Shown here one piece after another: positions 1-11,117 of a stretch of DNA of 64,000 nucleotides. The DNA comes from Pyrenochaeta sp. MPI-SDFR-AT-0127 (Eukaryota; Ascomycota; Dothideomycetes; Pleosporales; Cucurbitariaceae). The notes under the pieces are model-generated. The model saw only the letters and a program-made list of their open reading frames with translations, was not told where the DNA came from and did not search any database. A program made the translations under genes and the position numbers. Each line of letters begins with the position of its first letter. Position 1 is the stretch's first letter. The stretch is from assembly GCA_020747015.1 (NCBI GenBank), contig JAGTJM010000080.1, positions 1 to 64,000 on the forward strand. The letters run 5' to 3'.

Positions 1-294
1 GGAGCTTGGTATTATAGTATTCAGGGTACGCACAAGAAAGCGATTAGCTTGACCCACGATGGAGAATACTTGACCATGTTGGTCACATGGGAGCCAAGTG
101 AGTAAAAGCTTCTCCCGATGTATGACCATATGAAGGTGGACTTGTGCAAAAAAGCTCCCCGAGCTGCCGCAGACAACACTCACGCTTTAAATTACGGACC
201 TTTCAACACCAAATCGGTTACATCCATCAAGAATCGGCATACCATCTCCATATCAACCCCTCCTCCGGATAGAAAATTTGGGAAAAGTAAGTGA
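1..294 (+). CDS. 3' end of a gene cut by the window edge (unidentified)
   Basis: Two exon-like segments share one reading phase. The first, 1..97, is open in frame 1 and ends in phase 1 at a consensus donor GTGAGT (98). The second starts at 173 after GCCGCAG and, read in the matching phase, is open to a TGA at 292-294. A second GTAAGT donor at 287 could instead lead to a further exon. The peptide shows no domain I recognise. The phase-matched 75-bp intron is the main support. The 5' part lies outside the window. Confidence 0.4.
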
Positions 295-620
295 GGCAGA
301 ACTGGAAACACAATTGCATTCATCAACATTGAGCTTGGAGATCATAATAAGGAAGTGAGTCTCTTTAAGAGAAGCTTAACAGGGTGAGTGAATACTGCAA
401 AGCAGTTTGCTGATTGGCTCTCCCCGTTGGCGCTTGAGTTTGTCATGTGCGGCGCAGCAGCAAATAGGCGCGCAGCATCTGCCATACCGGATTCTAATGC
501 ACGGAACCCAGCATGATTGCGGCGCAAGGTGGTGCCCCTCAATCCTTAATCTCGACTAGATAATCCTAGGCCTTCTTTTTTTGTAGGCTGCCCAACTTGC
601 ACGTTACCATTTCAATCGTG

Positions 621-1619
621 ATGACTTCATCCCCTCTCATTCTGCCCAGACCAGATGAGAAGAGCAATTCTCATACCGGTTGTATCTTCTCCGTAAGAGT
701 TTCGACGAATTACATTGTCAGCGGCAGTGCTGATGGCTCTGTCCGGGTTTGGTCTAAAAGTGAAGGACGCCTCGCTCATCCCCCTCTACTTGGCCGCCCA
801 GGATCTGCTGTACAGGGTGTTGAGTTATCTGAGGACTTAGACCTCGTGTTTGCTGGCAATTCAAAGGGGGATATCGTAGGCTGGCGCCTGTCCAGCGGAG
901 AGCGGCTCTGTACTCGAATTTCCCACAACGAAAATGTCCTTGCCTTGGCTCTCGACAAAACGACGCTTGTTTCAACTTCAAAGGATCAGACTGCAATAGT
1001 TTGGAAAGTGAAATGTGATGAATCCCCGGCATCTTACCTAGAGCTTGAGCATACGCTAGAGGGACATAACATGGCTGTCCTCGCCGTACAGCTGTCGCAC
1101 GACTGCATCTACACATCTGCTGGAGATAAGAGCTTTCGCATATGGGATAGGTCTACAGGAGCAATGATAAAATGTTTGAACATGAATGCTTCCATGGCGA
1201 AGTTTCGGATCCGGAACACTGCAGTCTGCCAACAACTAGTGGGGGCTTGTACAGATAGCACAATCAGACTATATGACATAGTTGAAGGGGTCGAGCTAGC
1301 TTGCCTTGAAGGTCATACGAACGTGGTTCGTTCAATAGAGGTCCTCGGAGCTAGCGCAATCGTTGGCATCGCCAAGCAATTCAGGATTGCCTCTGCCTCT
1401 TATGACGGTACAGTTCGAGTATGGGCTATTCAAGAAGATAAACCATTCTCATGGGAATGTCTCTGCACGCTCTCATTTTCTGACGCTGTAGTGACCCCGT
1501 TTCCTTTTTCAGATCAACAGATAGAATATCGGGTTATGGATATCCAAGCTGACGAAAACTCTCTTTATTGCTGCGGAGAGGGTGCAGAGATAGTTTCCTG
1601 GAAGCCGCAATTCTATTGA
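621..1619 (+). CDS. WD40-repeat beta-propeller protein
   Basis: The 332-residue product (from ATG 621) is almost wholly WD40 repeats. Blades end in VRVW, AIVW, FRIWD, IRLYD and again VRVW, with GH-type starts such as EGHNMAV and EGHTNVV, giving about six to seven blades, enough for one propeller. Such proteins act as protein-interaction scaffolds, and in fungi many are the substrate-binding part of F-box/WD40 ubiquitin ligases. No F-box is visible here. The frame stays open upstream to about 564, and a polypyrimidine tract ending in TAG (584-586) looks like a splice acceptor, so an N-terminal exon carrying an F-box may be missing. Family call firm; the start and cellular role are uncertain. 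Confidence 0.8.
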   Translation: MTSSPLILPRPDEKSNSHTGCIFSVRVSTNYIVSGSADGSVRVWSKSEGRLAHPPLLGRPGSAVQGVELSEDLDLVFAGNSKGDIVGWRLSSGERLCTRISHNENVLALALDKTTLVSTSKDQTAIVWKVKCDESPASYLELEHTLEGHNMAVLAVQLSHDCIYTSAGDKSFRIWDRSTGAMIKCLNMNASMAKFRIRNTAVCQQLVGACTDSTIRLYDIVEGVELACLEGHTNVVRSIEVLGASAIVGIAKQFRIASASYDGTVRVWAIQEDKPFSWECLCTLSFSDAVVTPFPFSDQQIEYRVMDIQADENSLYCCGEGAEIVSWKPQFY

Positions 1620-2358
1620 AGGCGCATACACAAGCCTTAGATGTTGGCATGCATCGGAAAGACTTTTTCACATTGATATTGGCTTTCTGTGCATTAACAG
1701 ATCCCGGAGGGTCGTGGAGGAGTAAAATTACCAAATCAAAGTCTCCCAAATCTTGGAGAGCACCAAATAGTGAGAAGCTCATTTACAACTCTTACTTATA
1801 GTCGCGCACTACTTAATTCTTGGCTTTGCCCGCCTTCGATATTTCAATTTACTCTCGATTCTGGCCTTCAGTCTTTATTTTACTGTGCACGCGACCGATA
1901 ATGCCGTTGCTCGCTTGTTTCCCATCTTTTTACTGTATTGAGTCAGGAAATCAGTTTCTAAGCATGATTTGTCTATATCTTCAGAGAGTTCTTAGGAAAG
2001 CGATTTGCTCTCAAGAACATCTTGTTGTGCTCCAGTTGCACATTCAGCTAGCTATTTATGCTATAGACCTCTACTTTAATCAAGGGCTATTAGTCTTTGA
2101 AGCTTAAGTATATGCACTCCAGTTTGGCGCTGCTAGTGGTAAGCTAGTCAGCCCCTTCAACTGATGGCCAAATAGTATGCCAGATCTTAGGTATTTGAGT
2201 ACATACACTACGAAGAATCGAAGTTTGCAACTGAATTTACAGTTATCGTACTTGCAGAAAATTAATTCAGTGGATTATAGTGGATATATACTACGGCTTC
2301 GTTGACTGAAGAGGATTTAACTTAGGATTGTAGCACTTCTGAAGTCACACTTGACCAC
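1620..2358. other. intergenic, tail-to-tail
   Basis: Spacer between the convergent WD40 gene and the beta-lactamase-like gene. AT-rich; I see no conserved coding signal on either strand. Confidence 0.5.
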
Positions 2359-4069
2359 TTAAGCTTTGTCTAAGACGATGCTCTGCGCCTTAAGCTCTAC
2401 ACGAATAGCCTTTCCATCTTCATTCAAATGGAAAACAACCTCGTCGAGACCGTAGACTCCATAAGTAGGACGGTCAAGGGCTACCCACGAAGGGCACGCA
2501 GAGAACGGTCCCGTATCCTCAAGGGAGATGGAGCTTGCACGCCACGAATATTGCCTACCATCCGCACTCTTTATGTTTGTTGGATACAGCTGGATTCTCT
2601 CAGGTGATCCGAAAATCTGAGCGACGATATCAGTCCCGTTGCTTATCCACTGATCAACTGTCAAACCAGGGATTCCGGCTGTAGATGAAAGTACGAATGT
2701 TGAATTGAGACCATTAGGAGCAGTGTAGGTCCCTGCAAACGCAGCATCTGCTTCGACTCGAGCAGTTTCTTCTAACGCTGGTAGCAACTCATCGACGATT
2801 AGACCTGAGACTTCGAACGGTACACGACCCCTACGGCCAGCATGTAGAACGACGAAACCGATATCGTAGTCGGGAACCAACACAAAGATCGAGCCAAATC
2901 CACCGAAGTTTCCGGCTTTTGTGTAGAGGTCGACGACGCGGTTGTTCTCTGCGGGTCCAATAACAGCACGAAATATTTCCCAAGGTCTTCCCACGGCGCC
3001 AATAAGCGACGACGTAAACGCGGTGGGCTGCAACCATGCGCGTGTCGTGTTGGATGGGAGTAGTGAAGAAGACAACATCGCGCGGCCAATCGCAGAGAGA
3101 TCATTCGGGGTGGAGAATAAGGCCCCCATACCTATTCCTGCGCCATCCAGCACCATGTTCCACTGGGACGCCGATTCGCTGCCAACAATTACTCCGCGTG
3201 ATGAGTTGGATGGCGTTGAATCAGTGGTTCCGGTGAGATGTAAAGGTACTGAAAGTGAATTGCGCAACACCTCGCCATATGAAAGTCCGGTAACTGATTC
3301 TAGAACAAGGCCGAGAGTTGCGAAAGCGGCATTACTGTACCCCGGTGTGGTGTTTGGTAGATACGCTTGTCGTCGTCCTGCTAATGCTTCTAAGAAGACT
3401 TCGCGTGTGCAACCAGTTTGGTTATACATGCAAGGCGACACGTCTTTCGGTGGCAAAGGTGGGAATGCATCGGGTAGGAAGTCTCCAATACTACCCTGTG
3501 CGAGTGTATCTGTGCCATATACTGCCAGCCAAAAACTTAGAACAAAGTAATTCATCGTATACTTGGGGCAGTTACTCACACTCTGATACGATTCCTCCAA
3601 TATACCCAGCGAGTGCTCCGACTGTAATCTCATCCCAATTCTGTTTCCCAGCTAACTCTGGTAAATACTTGGCTACCTTATCATTGAAAATACCGTCGCC
3701 TGATTGGAGCAGGAGCAGATACACTGTTATCAGCTTCGTTGTACTGGCAATACGATAAATTGAATCTCCATCGATTGGCCGGTTCCCTACGACATCCGAT
3801 CCGCGGCGGTGATAATCAAACAATGGTTTTTCATCTCTCGATGAGAATATCTGGATCGAATATGAGCTAGCGGGATCCAATGGACCATGTGAGCTGTTTC
3901 CGGCAGTTATTGCACTCTCAATGTTGGTGCGGATGCTCGAGAGAGTTGATTGAAAAGATTGGGAGGTAGACAAAGATTTGGGGGCCGGAAATACGGGCCC
4001 GAGGAATGGGCAGGTCTTAGCGAGGCCAGAGGAAACGTGCAAGAGAATTACGAATCCAAGGAAGCGCAT
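2359..4069 (-). CDS. secreted beta-lactamase-like serine hydrolase
   Basis: Two exons: 4069..3580 and 3509..2359, giving 546 residues. The 70-bp intron (3579..3510) has a GTGAGT donor. An alternative acceptor at 3522 is also in phase and would add four residues, but the shorter form aligns better with the family. An N-terminal signal peptide (MRFLGFVILLHVSSGLA) marks it as secreted. The class C beta-lactamase / penicillin-binding fold is shown by S-T-T-K at residues 109-112 (nucleophile Ser109, base Lys112) and by the YSN motif in the sequence GYSNAAF. A C-terminal beta-rich extension follows, as in fungal ARB_00930-like proteins. Substrates of these fungal enzymes are mostly unknown; esterase or peptidase activity is more likely than antibiotic resistance. 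It stands alone, convergent with the WD40 gene. Confidence 0.88.
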
Positions 4070-5613
4070 TTTGTCGAGACGTATTAAATCGAACCTTATG
4101 GCTAGGATGGTTGAAACTATGGAGTTCTGCCGCTATATACTCGTCTGAGTCGCGTTGTTAATTTTGCTAATAGTTGAGCCGCTTACGACGACATACTCAT
4201 TTCATTTACAGCTGCCTGAGACAGTTAGGCCGCCAAGATCTACACGAGCACCTTCCATTTGACCTTCTAGAAGCGCAAGCATGCATCCTGAGCAGAAGAG
4301 CGATTGATTGGTCAGTATATGAATCACTCGTTGGTCAAGTTACCTTGTGCCAAGCCAGATAAATCCTTCGAGCCTGGAAGGATCAGGCTGACACGGACTT
4401 GGCCATAGACTTCACAATCTTGTATAAGGCCTCCCTCATGAATCAATGACTAGCATGTACGGCCCAGGTCGACATTCCTTTTTCGTCCTCAATTCCTTTG
4501 CACAAAGCCATTAACCTAGATGATCATATTGCAGTGAACCCTCACGTATCAGATATATTTTTGGTGGACTTTGTCCATAGTTCTATTCTATGGCTTACTA
4601 TGAAGAGGATATGGAGGAAAAGAAGGAGACTACTCTGCTCAACATGAAGACGATATCAAAATGTAATGTCTTGTTCGGCTACTAGATGGGGTAGATCTGT
4701 CCATATCTCCTGATACGCTAGCAGCCAATTCAGGGGGAAGGGTGTACAGGTATTGTTGTCCCGGGTTTAGTCGTACCTCTCTAACAGCGCCTCGAATGTC
4801 ACCGATAAGCGCCCATTTGTGGATACAACCCTTTCATATCTGGGGTCACGAGTCGGCAGCGCGGATAATGCAAAATGCAGATGATCTGACTCATACTGCA
4901 TATAATAGTCACCTCGCAAAGATAAACAAAGTCTAGTGTCAAAGTGTAGGAAAACTCGACAGGTCATATGGTTTGTGCGAGGAACCAATGGAAAGATATG
5001 AAGAACTAGCAAATATGGCCCTAAATTCTCCCTGAATAATGTGACATACTTTGGAAAGTAACATGATTAAGTGAACACGATCAGCAAGTGGAAGATGAAA
5101 ATTTGCTTGATTGAGACGGTCTCATTCCAAAAGAAACCGCGTAGATAAAGGAGCCGGACAGGCATTATGATTTCCAGTACACCTAAGAGAACATTATCAG
5201 TGGCGCGCAGGCTCATACGCGAGTGTGAGTGGAGTCAAGGCTGGCTACGCTTGATATTGGCCAATCGCGCGGACCGCCAGCTGGCGATTTTGAATTTGTG
5301 CGACAATCAAAATCGGCGTATCTGTGGTCGTTATCACTCAAAGAGGAACGAGGAAGATGTCGCACTCACGATCTCCTGGATACATTGATGTCTGTGACGC
5401 CTAGAAGCTAACTTTGTTCGCGCATAGCTGAATTGGAATGAAGGTACTACGCTAGGTTAGCTCGCAAATTGTTCCTCACTGTATTAGTCATTGTAACAAT
5501 GCTCGCTAGACAAGCACAGAGAGGATAATTTCGAATTCCCTATACGCTAATCATTGTTATTCGGTCGCATGTTGATCTGTGGGTCCCGCTCCTTGACTAG
5601 GCTTCGTCCATTA
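4070..5613. other. intergenic
   Basis: About 1.5 kb upstream of the beta-lactamase-like gene, up to the MITE. It presumably carries that gene's promoter. No convincing gene on either strand. Confidence 0.5.
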
Positions 5614-6018
5614 ACGTGTTCCACCACGTAGTGGGCCACACCACCTAGTGGGCCAGCCGAAAACACACCAAAAATCAGAAAAACAGGCCCTTGCAATCTC
5701 AACAATAATTTAATAATATATCTCGAAAATCTTGTAACAGTCTTCTTTATATACTCTAAGCTATTTCTTAGACTTTTAAGAGGATCTGTTTAGTAGGTCT
5801 CGAGATATAGCAAATTTGCATAGAATTGGGGGCCAAAACTCAGTATCTAGAGAACAGATACTTGGAAATCTAGGAATCTAATATAAGCCTCCAAATAAGT
5901 AGAGAAGGCTAGGAATATATTTATAGGAGTTATTATAAAGTTAACGTTGAGATTACAAGGGCCTGTTTTTCTGATTTTTGGTATGTTTTCGGCTGGCCCA
6001 CTACGTGGTGGAACACGT
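5614..6018. mobile_element. MITE with about 73-90 bp terminal inverted repeats and TA target duplication
   Basis: The left arm (5614..5703) and the reverse complement of the right arm (5946..6018) match almost base for base, starting ACGTGTTCCACCACGTAG and ending CTCAAC. TA dinucleotides sit immediately outside both ends (5612-5613 and 6019-6020), the target duplication of Tc1/mariner/pogo (Fot1-like) elements. The left arm is 17 bp longer because a unit ending TAGTGGGCC is tandemly duplicated. The roughly 240-bp core is AT- and TA-rich and codes for nothing, so the element is non-autonomous. Confidence 0.88.
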
Positions 6019-6530
6019 TACATTCCCTATTTTGATGTCCCGCGTTCACCTGCAGATACAAAATCTTCATTTACTTGAAAGGCAATGTTCAACCTGGCTC
6101 TGACAGGTGATGGGAGCGCATAGTTGACAGCTAAGCGAACGGCATCTGCCATACCACTATCTTAGCCGGGCGCTACCAACCTGCGCAACCACTTCAAGCT
6201 GCGCAAGTGACTACAGAGCTTCTTAGGCATTTGTCAAGATTTCAAGCTTGATCAAAGAAGCATTGCCGAGAGGCTATAGTGCGTCTTAAGCAACGGGGTA
6301 AGATACAATTTGCAGGCATGGTATCATTCGCTAACAGTATTTTGCCCGTATTGGGTAAAAGTGGGAGATTAATTCCTGTATATAAGCTGAACCCCACATT
6401 CCAATTACATGTATGAGCAGTGATGCAAGAAATTCTTTCCGTTTCTTCAAATACTCATGTCTTTCGCAACTGTCAGCTTACACATACTTGCCCTCAGATC
6501 GCCTTTGTGACCAGAGGCTAATAAGCCACG
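6019..6530. other. intergenic / promoter of the propeller gene
   Basis: About 0.5 kb between the MITE and the start codon at 6531. No gene seen. Confidence 0.5.
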
Positions 6531-7841
6531 ATGTTGGATATTTTCCGAGTTACACTTTTGGCAACATGTGTATCTTCATTGACACACCATTTCGCCGTTG
6601 GAACCTTGGATGGACAAGCTCTGTACTCACTGGAAGTAGACGACGAGTCTAGAGTGGTGTACATGATCCAAGCTCGGGATGCGGCTGGGCCGTCGCCATC
6701 GCTAACGATTGATGTTCGTATTGAGATATCGTAATTGTATAAGGGGGTTGACTTTCAGTGTAGTCCACGAAGAAGTACATCTTCGGTAGCCGACCATCTG
6801 CTGGGACGTTGACACGCTACTTAGTCGCTCCCACGTATGAGCTTCTGAATGAAGGGACAATGGAGATACCCTTTTCATGTTAGCTTCAGTACTCACTCTT
6901 ATCTTCTTCAGTATGATGACAGCAAACTAGGCAACACAACAAACTTCAGATCTCTTCATCTTTCCTCCTCATCGCGTAATCTTGGCATCTGGGGAACCGC
7001 CAGCACAGGAATATGCAGTGTGCTCTTCGGTATCACCTCAGATGGATACACCACGATACGCTCCAAGGAGATTGTCGGAGACATACATTCGCTGGCTTGG
7101 AGCCCCAGCGGCCGGAGTCTGCACGCTCTGGACTCGAGCTCCTCGGCATCTTCCACGACTTCGATTACTAATTTCCGCATCACTGATACTCCAAATCTAG
7201 AAGATGTTACTGGAATTGATGTGCTGTCAAATGTCAGCAGTGCCTCACAAATCGTGTCGCATCCCACTGGAGACTGGGTGTACGTTGTCACGAGGGACAC
7301 AAATGAGCTTGTCACAGTATCACTTCAAGAAAGCGCACAATTACATCGTAACGCAACTTTGACTCCATCGCGACACAAGCTTCTACCCTTATCGCTAGAC
7401 GCATCACAGTTTCATACGACTTCACTTGCTATTACCGCCTCCAGGACGAGTTTGTGGGCACTATCACAGTCATCGAATCAAGCTGTGATCACAGCATTTG
7501 GACTCAACGTTACTACAGGGGAGGTGATCGGTGTAGCTGCTCGAGCTAGTTGGAAAGGTGCCGGAGAAGGACTACTTACCGCAGCTCCATTTGAGGCTGG
7601 CGATATGGTAGCAATCACCAACTCGCCGGTTGGATATGTTACGATTCTAGGACTAGATTCCAGCTCTCTCACAGTAGCGAACGAACCCGCTCTGGGATCC
7701 GAACACGACTTCCTGCAGCCGATAGCTGTGACGGCGGCCAAGCGTAGTGGGATAGAAGCATCATCTGCCAAGGTCAAAAGCTATGGTCGGGTAATTTTAG
7801 AGGACTTTCTGAATGTAGGCGAGGGTGTCTGGATTGATTGA
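6531..7841 (+). CDS. secreted lactonase-type beta-propeller, carboxy-cis,cis-muconate cyclase-like
   Basis: Three exons: 6531..6713, 6764..6878 and about 6931..7841, giving about 402 residues. The second acceptor is less certain. The N-terminus after the signal peptide reads HHFAVGTLDG and the C-terminus ends VGEGVWID, matching the start (HHLMIGTW) and end (GFGMNAIWYD) of Neurospora 3-carboxy-cis,cis-muconate lactonizing enzyme, a seven-bladed propeller. The second exon (KKYIFGS to PTYELLNEG) aligns with blade 1-2 of that protein. Unlike the cytosolic beta-ketoadipate pathway enzyme, this copy starts with a hydrophobic leader (MLDIFRVTLLATCVSSL), so it is probably exported and its substrate may differ. 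Fold call strong; reaction uncertain. Confidence 0.78.
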
Positions 7842-8241
7842 GAAACAGCCTGCTGTATAATAAACAACCACTTACCTTCCATCGCTCCGTTTGTATGTTC
7901 ATGATCGACATGCATGACTAGGGTGTTGCAGCTACTTTGGTAGGCAGTTCACTTGTCAATGAAAAGTTCCGTTGTGAAACAGGTCCATCACTCAGATATT
8001 GATTTTGTATGGATGAAAATACGCCTCTCCGCCTGTTAGTGCAACGTTAACCGGGATTTTGCTGCCGATCAAAAGCGCCTACGCCCTACCTTGCTACCTG
8101 CGCCCTTCACTCCGCGCCCTACGCCCTGTGACATGATCTCTTCAGATGCGAGCTTCGCACGATACGCGATATCACGGGGCCTAAAGGCTATATCTTATAA
8201 CGGAGAATAACCCAGCGGATCATACCTTGTTGGGCGCAAGG
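7842..8241. other. intergenic
   Basis: About 0.4 kb between same-strand genes. It contains a few copies of the short motif CTACGCCCT (8079-8130), also seen near 15920. No gene. Confidence 0.45.
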
Positions 8242-8868
8242 ATGATGGTCAGCCCTAGCCCCGCTCAGTTGCAGCCCCGCATCCATCGCGTCGCCTCAAT
8301 CCGCAACGACCCGGCGCTTGAACGCAGAATAAGAGATTTTGTTAATGAAGGCTACCGGTACATCGCTCCTAAAGACGCATCGCGCTGGAATCCAGATGAC
8401 GATGACCGCTTGTCTACTGCAGACTCAATTGCTCAGGAGCTCGGAGAGTACGGCTTCTTCGCAGTCATCTACGACCCCAAAAACGACTCGAAACCTATAG
8501 CATGTGCAGCGACCACCCCTTGGAAATGCGACCTTGAGGGCGGAGGACAAGGCGATCGAGGCTGGGAGATCAAGCTTGTTACTTCGGCAGCCGAATGGAT
8601 GCGTGGAGGTCTTGCAGGACGCTGCATCAACGCTGTTGTTGCGGAGCTGTTGACGCAAGGCCATGCGGGCGGAACAGGAAGAGATGAGGTGGAGTGTGGG
8701 CAGAAATTGATGGTCTGGGTCCAGACAGTGGAGTGTGTCAACGGCGAATATTGGAAGAAGAAAGGTTGGAAGGAGCTTCGAGGATATGGAATGCCCGTAG
8801 GGCATTGGGGGTCAAAGGAAGGGTATCGGTTACTAGTCATGCTTCAAGAGTTCGACTTTGGGTCATAG
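8242..8868 (+). CDS. GNAT-family N-acetyltransferase-like protein
   Basis: Intronless, 208 residues from ATG 8242 (a second ATG follows directly). The order of elements fits a GNAT fold: an N-terminal alpha/beta part, a central strand (YGFFAVIYDP), then WEIKLVTSAAEWMRGGLAGR, where RGGLAGR resembles the acetyl-CoA-binding R/Q-x-x-G-x-G/A loop, followed by a helix (INAVVAELL), a strand (KLMVWVQTVE) and the Y-W-KKKGWKE segment typical of the last GNAT helix. The acceptor substrate cannot be told. It is cytosolic by the lack of a leader. Confidence 0.65.
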   Translation: MMVSPSPAQLQPRIHRVASIRNDPALERRIRDFVNEGYRYIAPKDASRWNPDDDDRLSTADSIAQELGEYGFFAVIYDPKNDSKPIACAATTPWKCDLEGGGQGDRGWEIKLVTSAAEWMRGGLAGRCINAVVAELLTQGHAGGTGRDEVECGQKLMVWVQTVECVNGEYWKKKGWKELRGYGMPVGHWGSKEGYRLLVMLQEFDFGS

Positions 8869-9346
8869 CAGAGGCAACGCATTGCATTTCTCCGTCCTTT
8901 CCAACCATAAAGAGCACAGTTGAAGCCTCACGCATTAGTGTAAACACGTTTCTCAAAACACGTTCTTAGTATGTATTATGGTTTTCGGATTCCACCACAG
9001 TGGTCAAACCCCACGGGGTAATTTATTCAGTTTCTCCGCCTCATCTCGCTAAACACGTGTGGAACGCTTTATTATTGGTGGAAATGCTCAACTGGACCTC
9101 ATCGACGCCCGCATAGAAGTTCCTTAATTCTCCAGCACCATGATCATCGTGCATTCGGGCATAGGGAAGGACACTCGCCTCCACTGTAATAGAACAGCCG
9201 TCACTAGGACACATGTTAAATTATATAGCTCGCTTTTCACTATATGAGTGTGCCCAGCCTCTGTTAAGTCACTCGGTCACGGCACCAGCTCTACTACTTT
9301 TCCTACTTGTCACCTAAGTCATTTGTTAAATCGAGATTTAATCAAG
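8869..9346. other. intergenic
   Basis: About 0.5 kb before the rhamnogalacturonan acetylesterase gene. No gene seen. Confidence 0.45.
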
Positions 9347-10206
9347 ATGCTATTCTGGTCCAACCTAGTGTCCTTTGCGGCGCTCACGTCCGTCGTCACA
9401 GCTGCACCAGCAGCAGGCAAGCGCGCAAAACCAGCTGCGTTTTTTCTTGCGGGAGACTCTACTACTGCTGTGCAGTCAACCGGCGGTGGAGGTCAGTACC
9501 GTCTTTGTTTCTTCCCAAGAATCAATCTTAAGAAATATTATGTTAATGTGAGCATACAGGTTGGGGTGACGGCTTCATTGCCACCACATTGAAAGAAGGC
9601 GCAACTGGAAAGAACTATGGACACAACGGCGCAACCACTGTATCCTTCCGCGATGGCGGCGACTGGGCCACCGTAATTGCTGCCGCCAAGAAGGCAACGT
9701 CTTCTTATGATACCTATGTGACCATCCAGTTTGGTCACAACGATCAAAAACCAGCCAAAAATATCACCATGGCCCAGCTCACATCCAACCTGGTTAAATT
9801 CGTCAAAGAGGTCCGAGCCGCCGGTGCGACTCCTATTCTCGTGACAAGTCTCAGCAGGCGCCGTTTCTCCAATGGCAAGATCAATGAGAATCTGGCAGAC
9901 GTTACGGCAGCAACGAAAGAAGCTGCAAGCAAGAGTGGCGCAAAAATTATTGATCTGAATGCAGCCAGCACAAAGTATCTGAATGCAATTGGCGAGGCAA
10001 ACTCTGCCACATACAACTTGAACCCCACAGACTTTACGCATCTAAATACCCAAGGAAGCATCGTTTTCGGAAATTTGGTGGCAGGCTTGATTGACGAGGC
10101 GTTGCCAAACCTCAAGAAGTACGTTGTGCCTGTACCAGAGATTGCCGCAGCCTTGAAAGATGGCAAATATTACTTTCCGGCAAACTGCACAGGAGACTTT
10201 TGCTAG
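9347..10206 (+). CDS. rhamnogalacturonan acetylesterase, secreted (CE12, SGNH hydrolase)
   Basis: Two exons, 9347..9491 and 9560..10206, join in phase 1 across a 68-bp intron to give 263 residues. A signal peptide ends near TAAPAAGKR. The SGNH/GDSL blocks are all present: AGDSTT (nucleophile Ser38), GWGDGF, GHNGATT, FGHNDQ (oxyanion Asn) and DFTHL (Asp and His of the triad). The order and the 250-residue size match rhamnogalacturonan acetylesterases, which remove acetyl groups from the galacturonic acid residues of the pectin RG-I backbone. It sits near another wall esterase gene (11.1-12.1 kb), fitting plant-wall breakdown. Confidence 0.93.
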
Positions 10207-11117
10207 ATTATGCCTCTCTAGAACCTAAGACATTAGAATTAGCATAAGCATAGCTTCTAATGACATTTGTATATACTTTCTCTTCTGCACCGTGTTCAGT
10301 GCAGCTCCAAATTAACAGTCGCTCTTCGTCCCCCTTTTCTACTTATGATTGCGTAAAATATATCCTCGATAATCCAGTTGACGTACTGCTCACATTATCG
10401 CTTGATATGGGTGGGATTCTGTGGAAATCTAAGCAAGCCTTCATTGTTCACAGATCGCAAGGCAATTGGCCATTTTATTTCAGCGCTCAACGGCGCTGTG
10501 CCCTTTCCTTAAGTCTAATTGGATTGGTCTTAGTGTGTTAAGATCGGCAGCTAACCCTAACCCTCAGTATACTTGCTCAACAAGCATTGAAGCGAAAGTA
10601 GCTTGGCTTTGGTAGCGAAAGCATGTTCTAAATTCCTTGTTACAATTAGATACCAGCTTAGGAAGCAATATGTGTCACTTTTCAGAAGACTAGAGACGCC
10701 GAAGGACTATAACCGATGCATTTGTGATGAAGCATTTGGTGTGCGACCTATCATGGGGCCTTTATTTTCGTGGTTTGAATACTACCCACTGCTTGAAAAT
10801 ATTTACCATCTTAGTGAGAGGCAATAGCCATGAGGTAGAGGTTTTCGACGGTCGCCAAATGAGCATTTTTTTTAAACCACCAGAGCTCTGCAGACGGCAT
10901 TTGACATCTCTTCATAGCAAATATATATTCATTCTGATGGTTACCAGTAAAGGAGGAATGTTCACCCGAAGGTTCCAGATATATACAAAGTTAGCCTGCT
11001 TTATTTCCCGACCTGACTTTCCATAAGAAAGTTTAGTGAGACTAGTTTTCAATAGCTGTGCAAATCGTCTCACTGGTTGGCCACTCCACTAAGCTTTTGG
11101 GGGCCTTACGCGAACTC
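10207..11117. other. intergenic, tail-to-tail
   Basis: Convergent spacer of about 0.9 kb. It contains two telomere-like repeats (TAACCCTAACCCT, 10552-10564), too few to mean an old chromosome end. No gene seen. Confidence 0.45.

Noticed and set aside
754..1116. 120-codon minus-strand frame inside the WD40 gene
   Set aside because: Shadow of the WD40 coding frame.
2942..3550. 202-codon plus-strand frame across the beta-lactamase-like gene
   Set aside because: Antisense to a clear coding exon; no domain.
10552..10564. Telomere-like TAACCCTAACCCT
   Set aside because: Only two units; fits chance or a small interstitial repeat, not a chromosome end.
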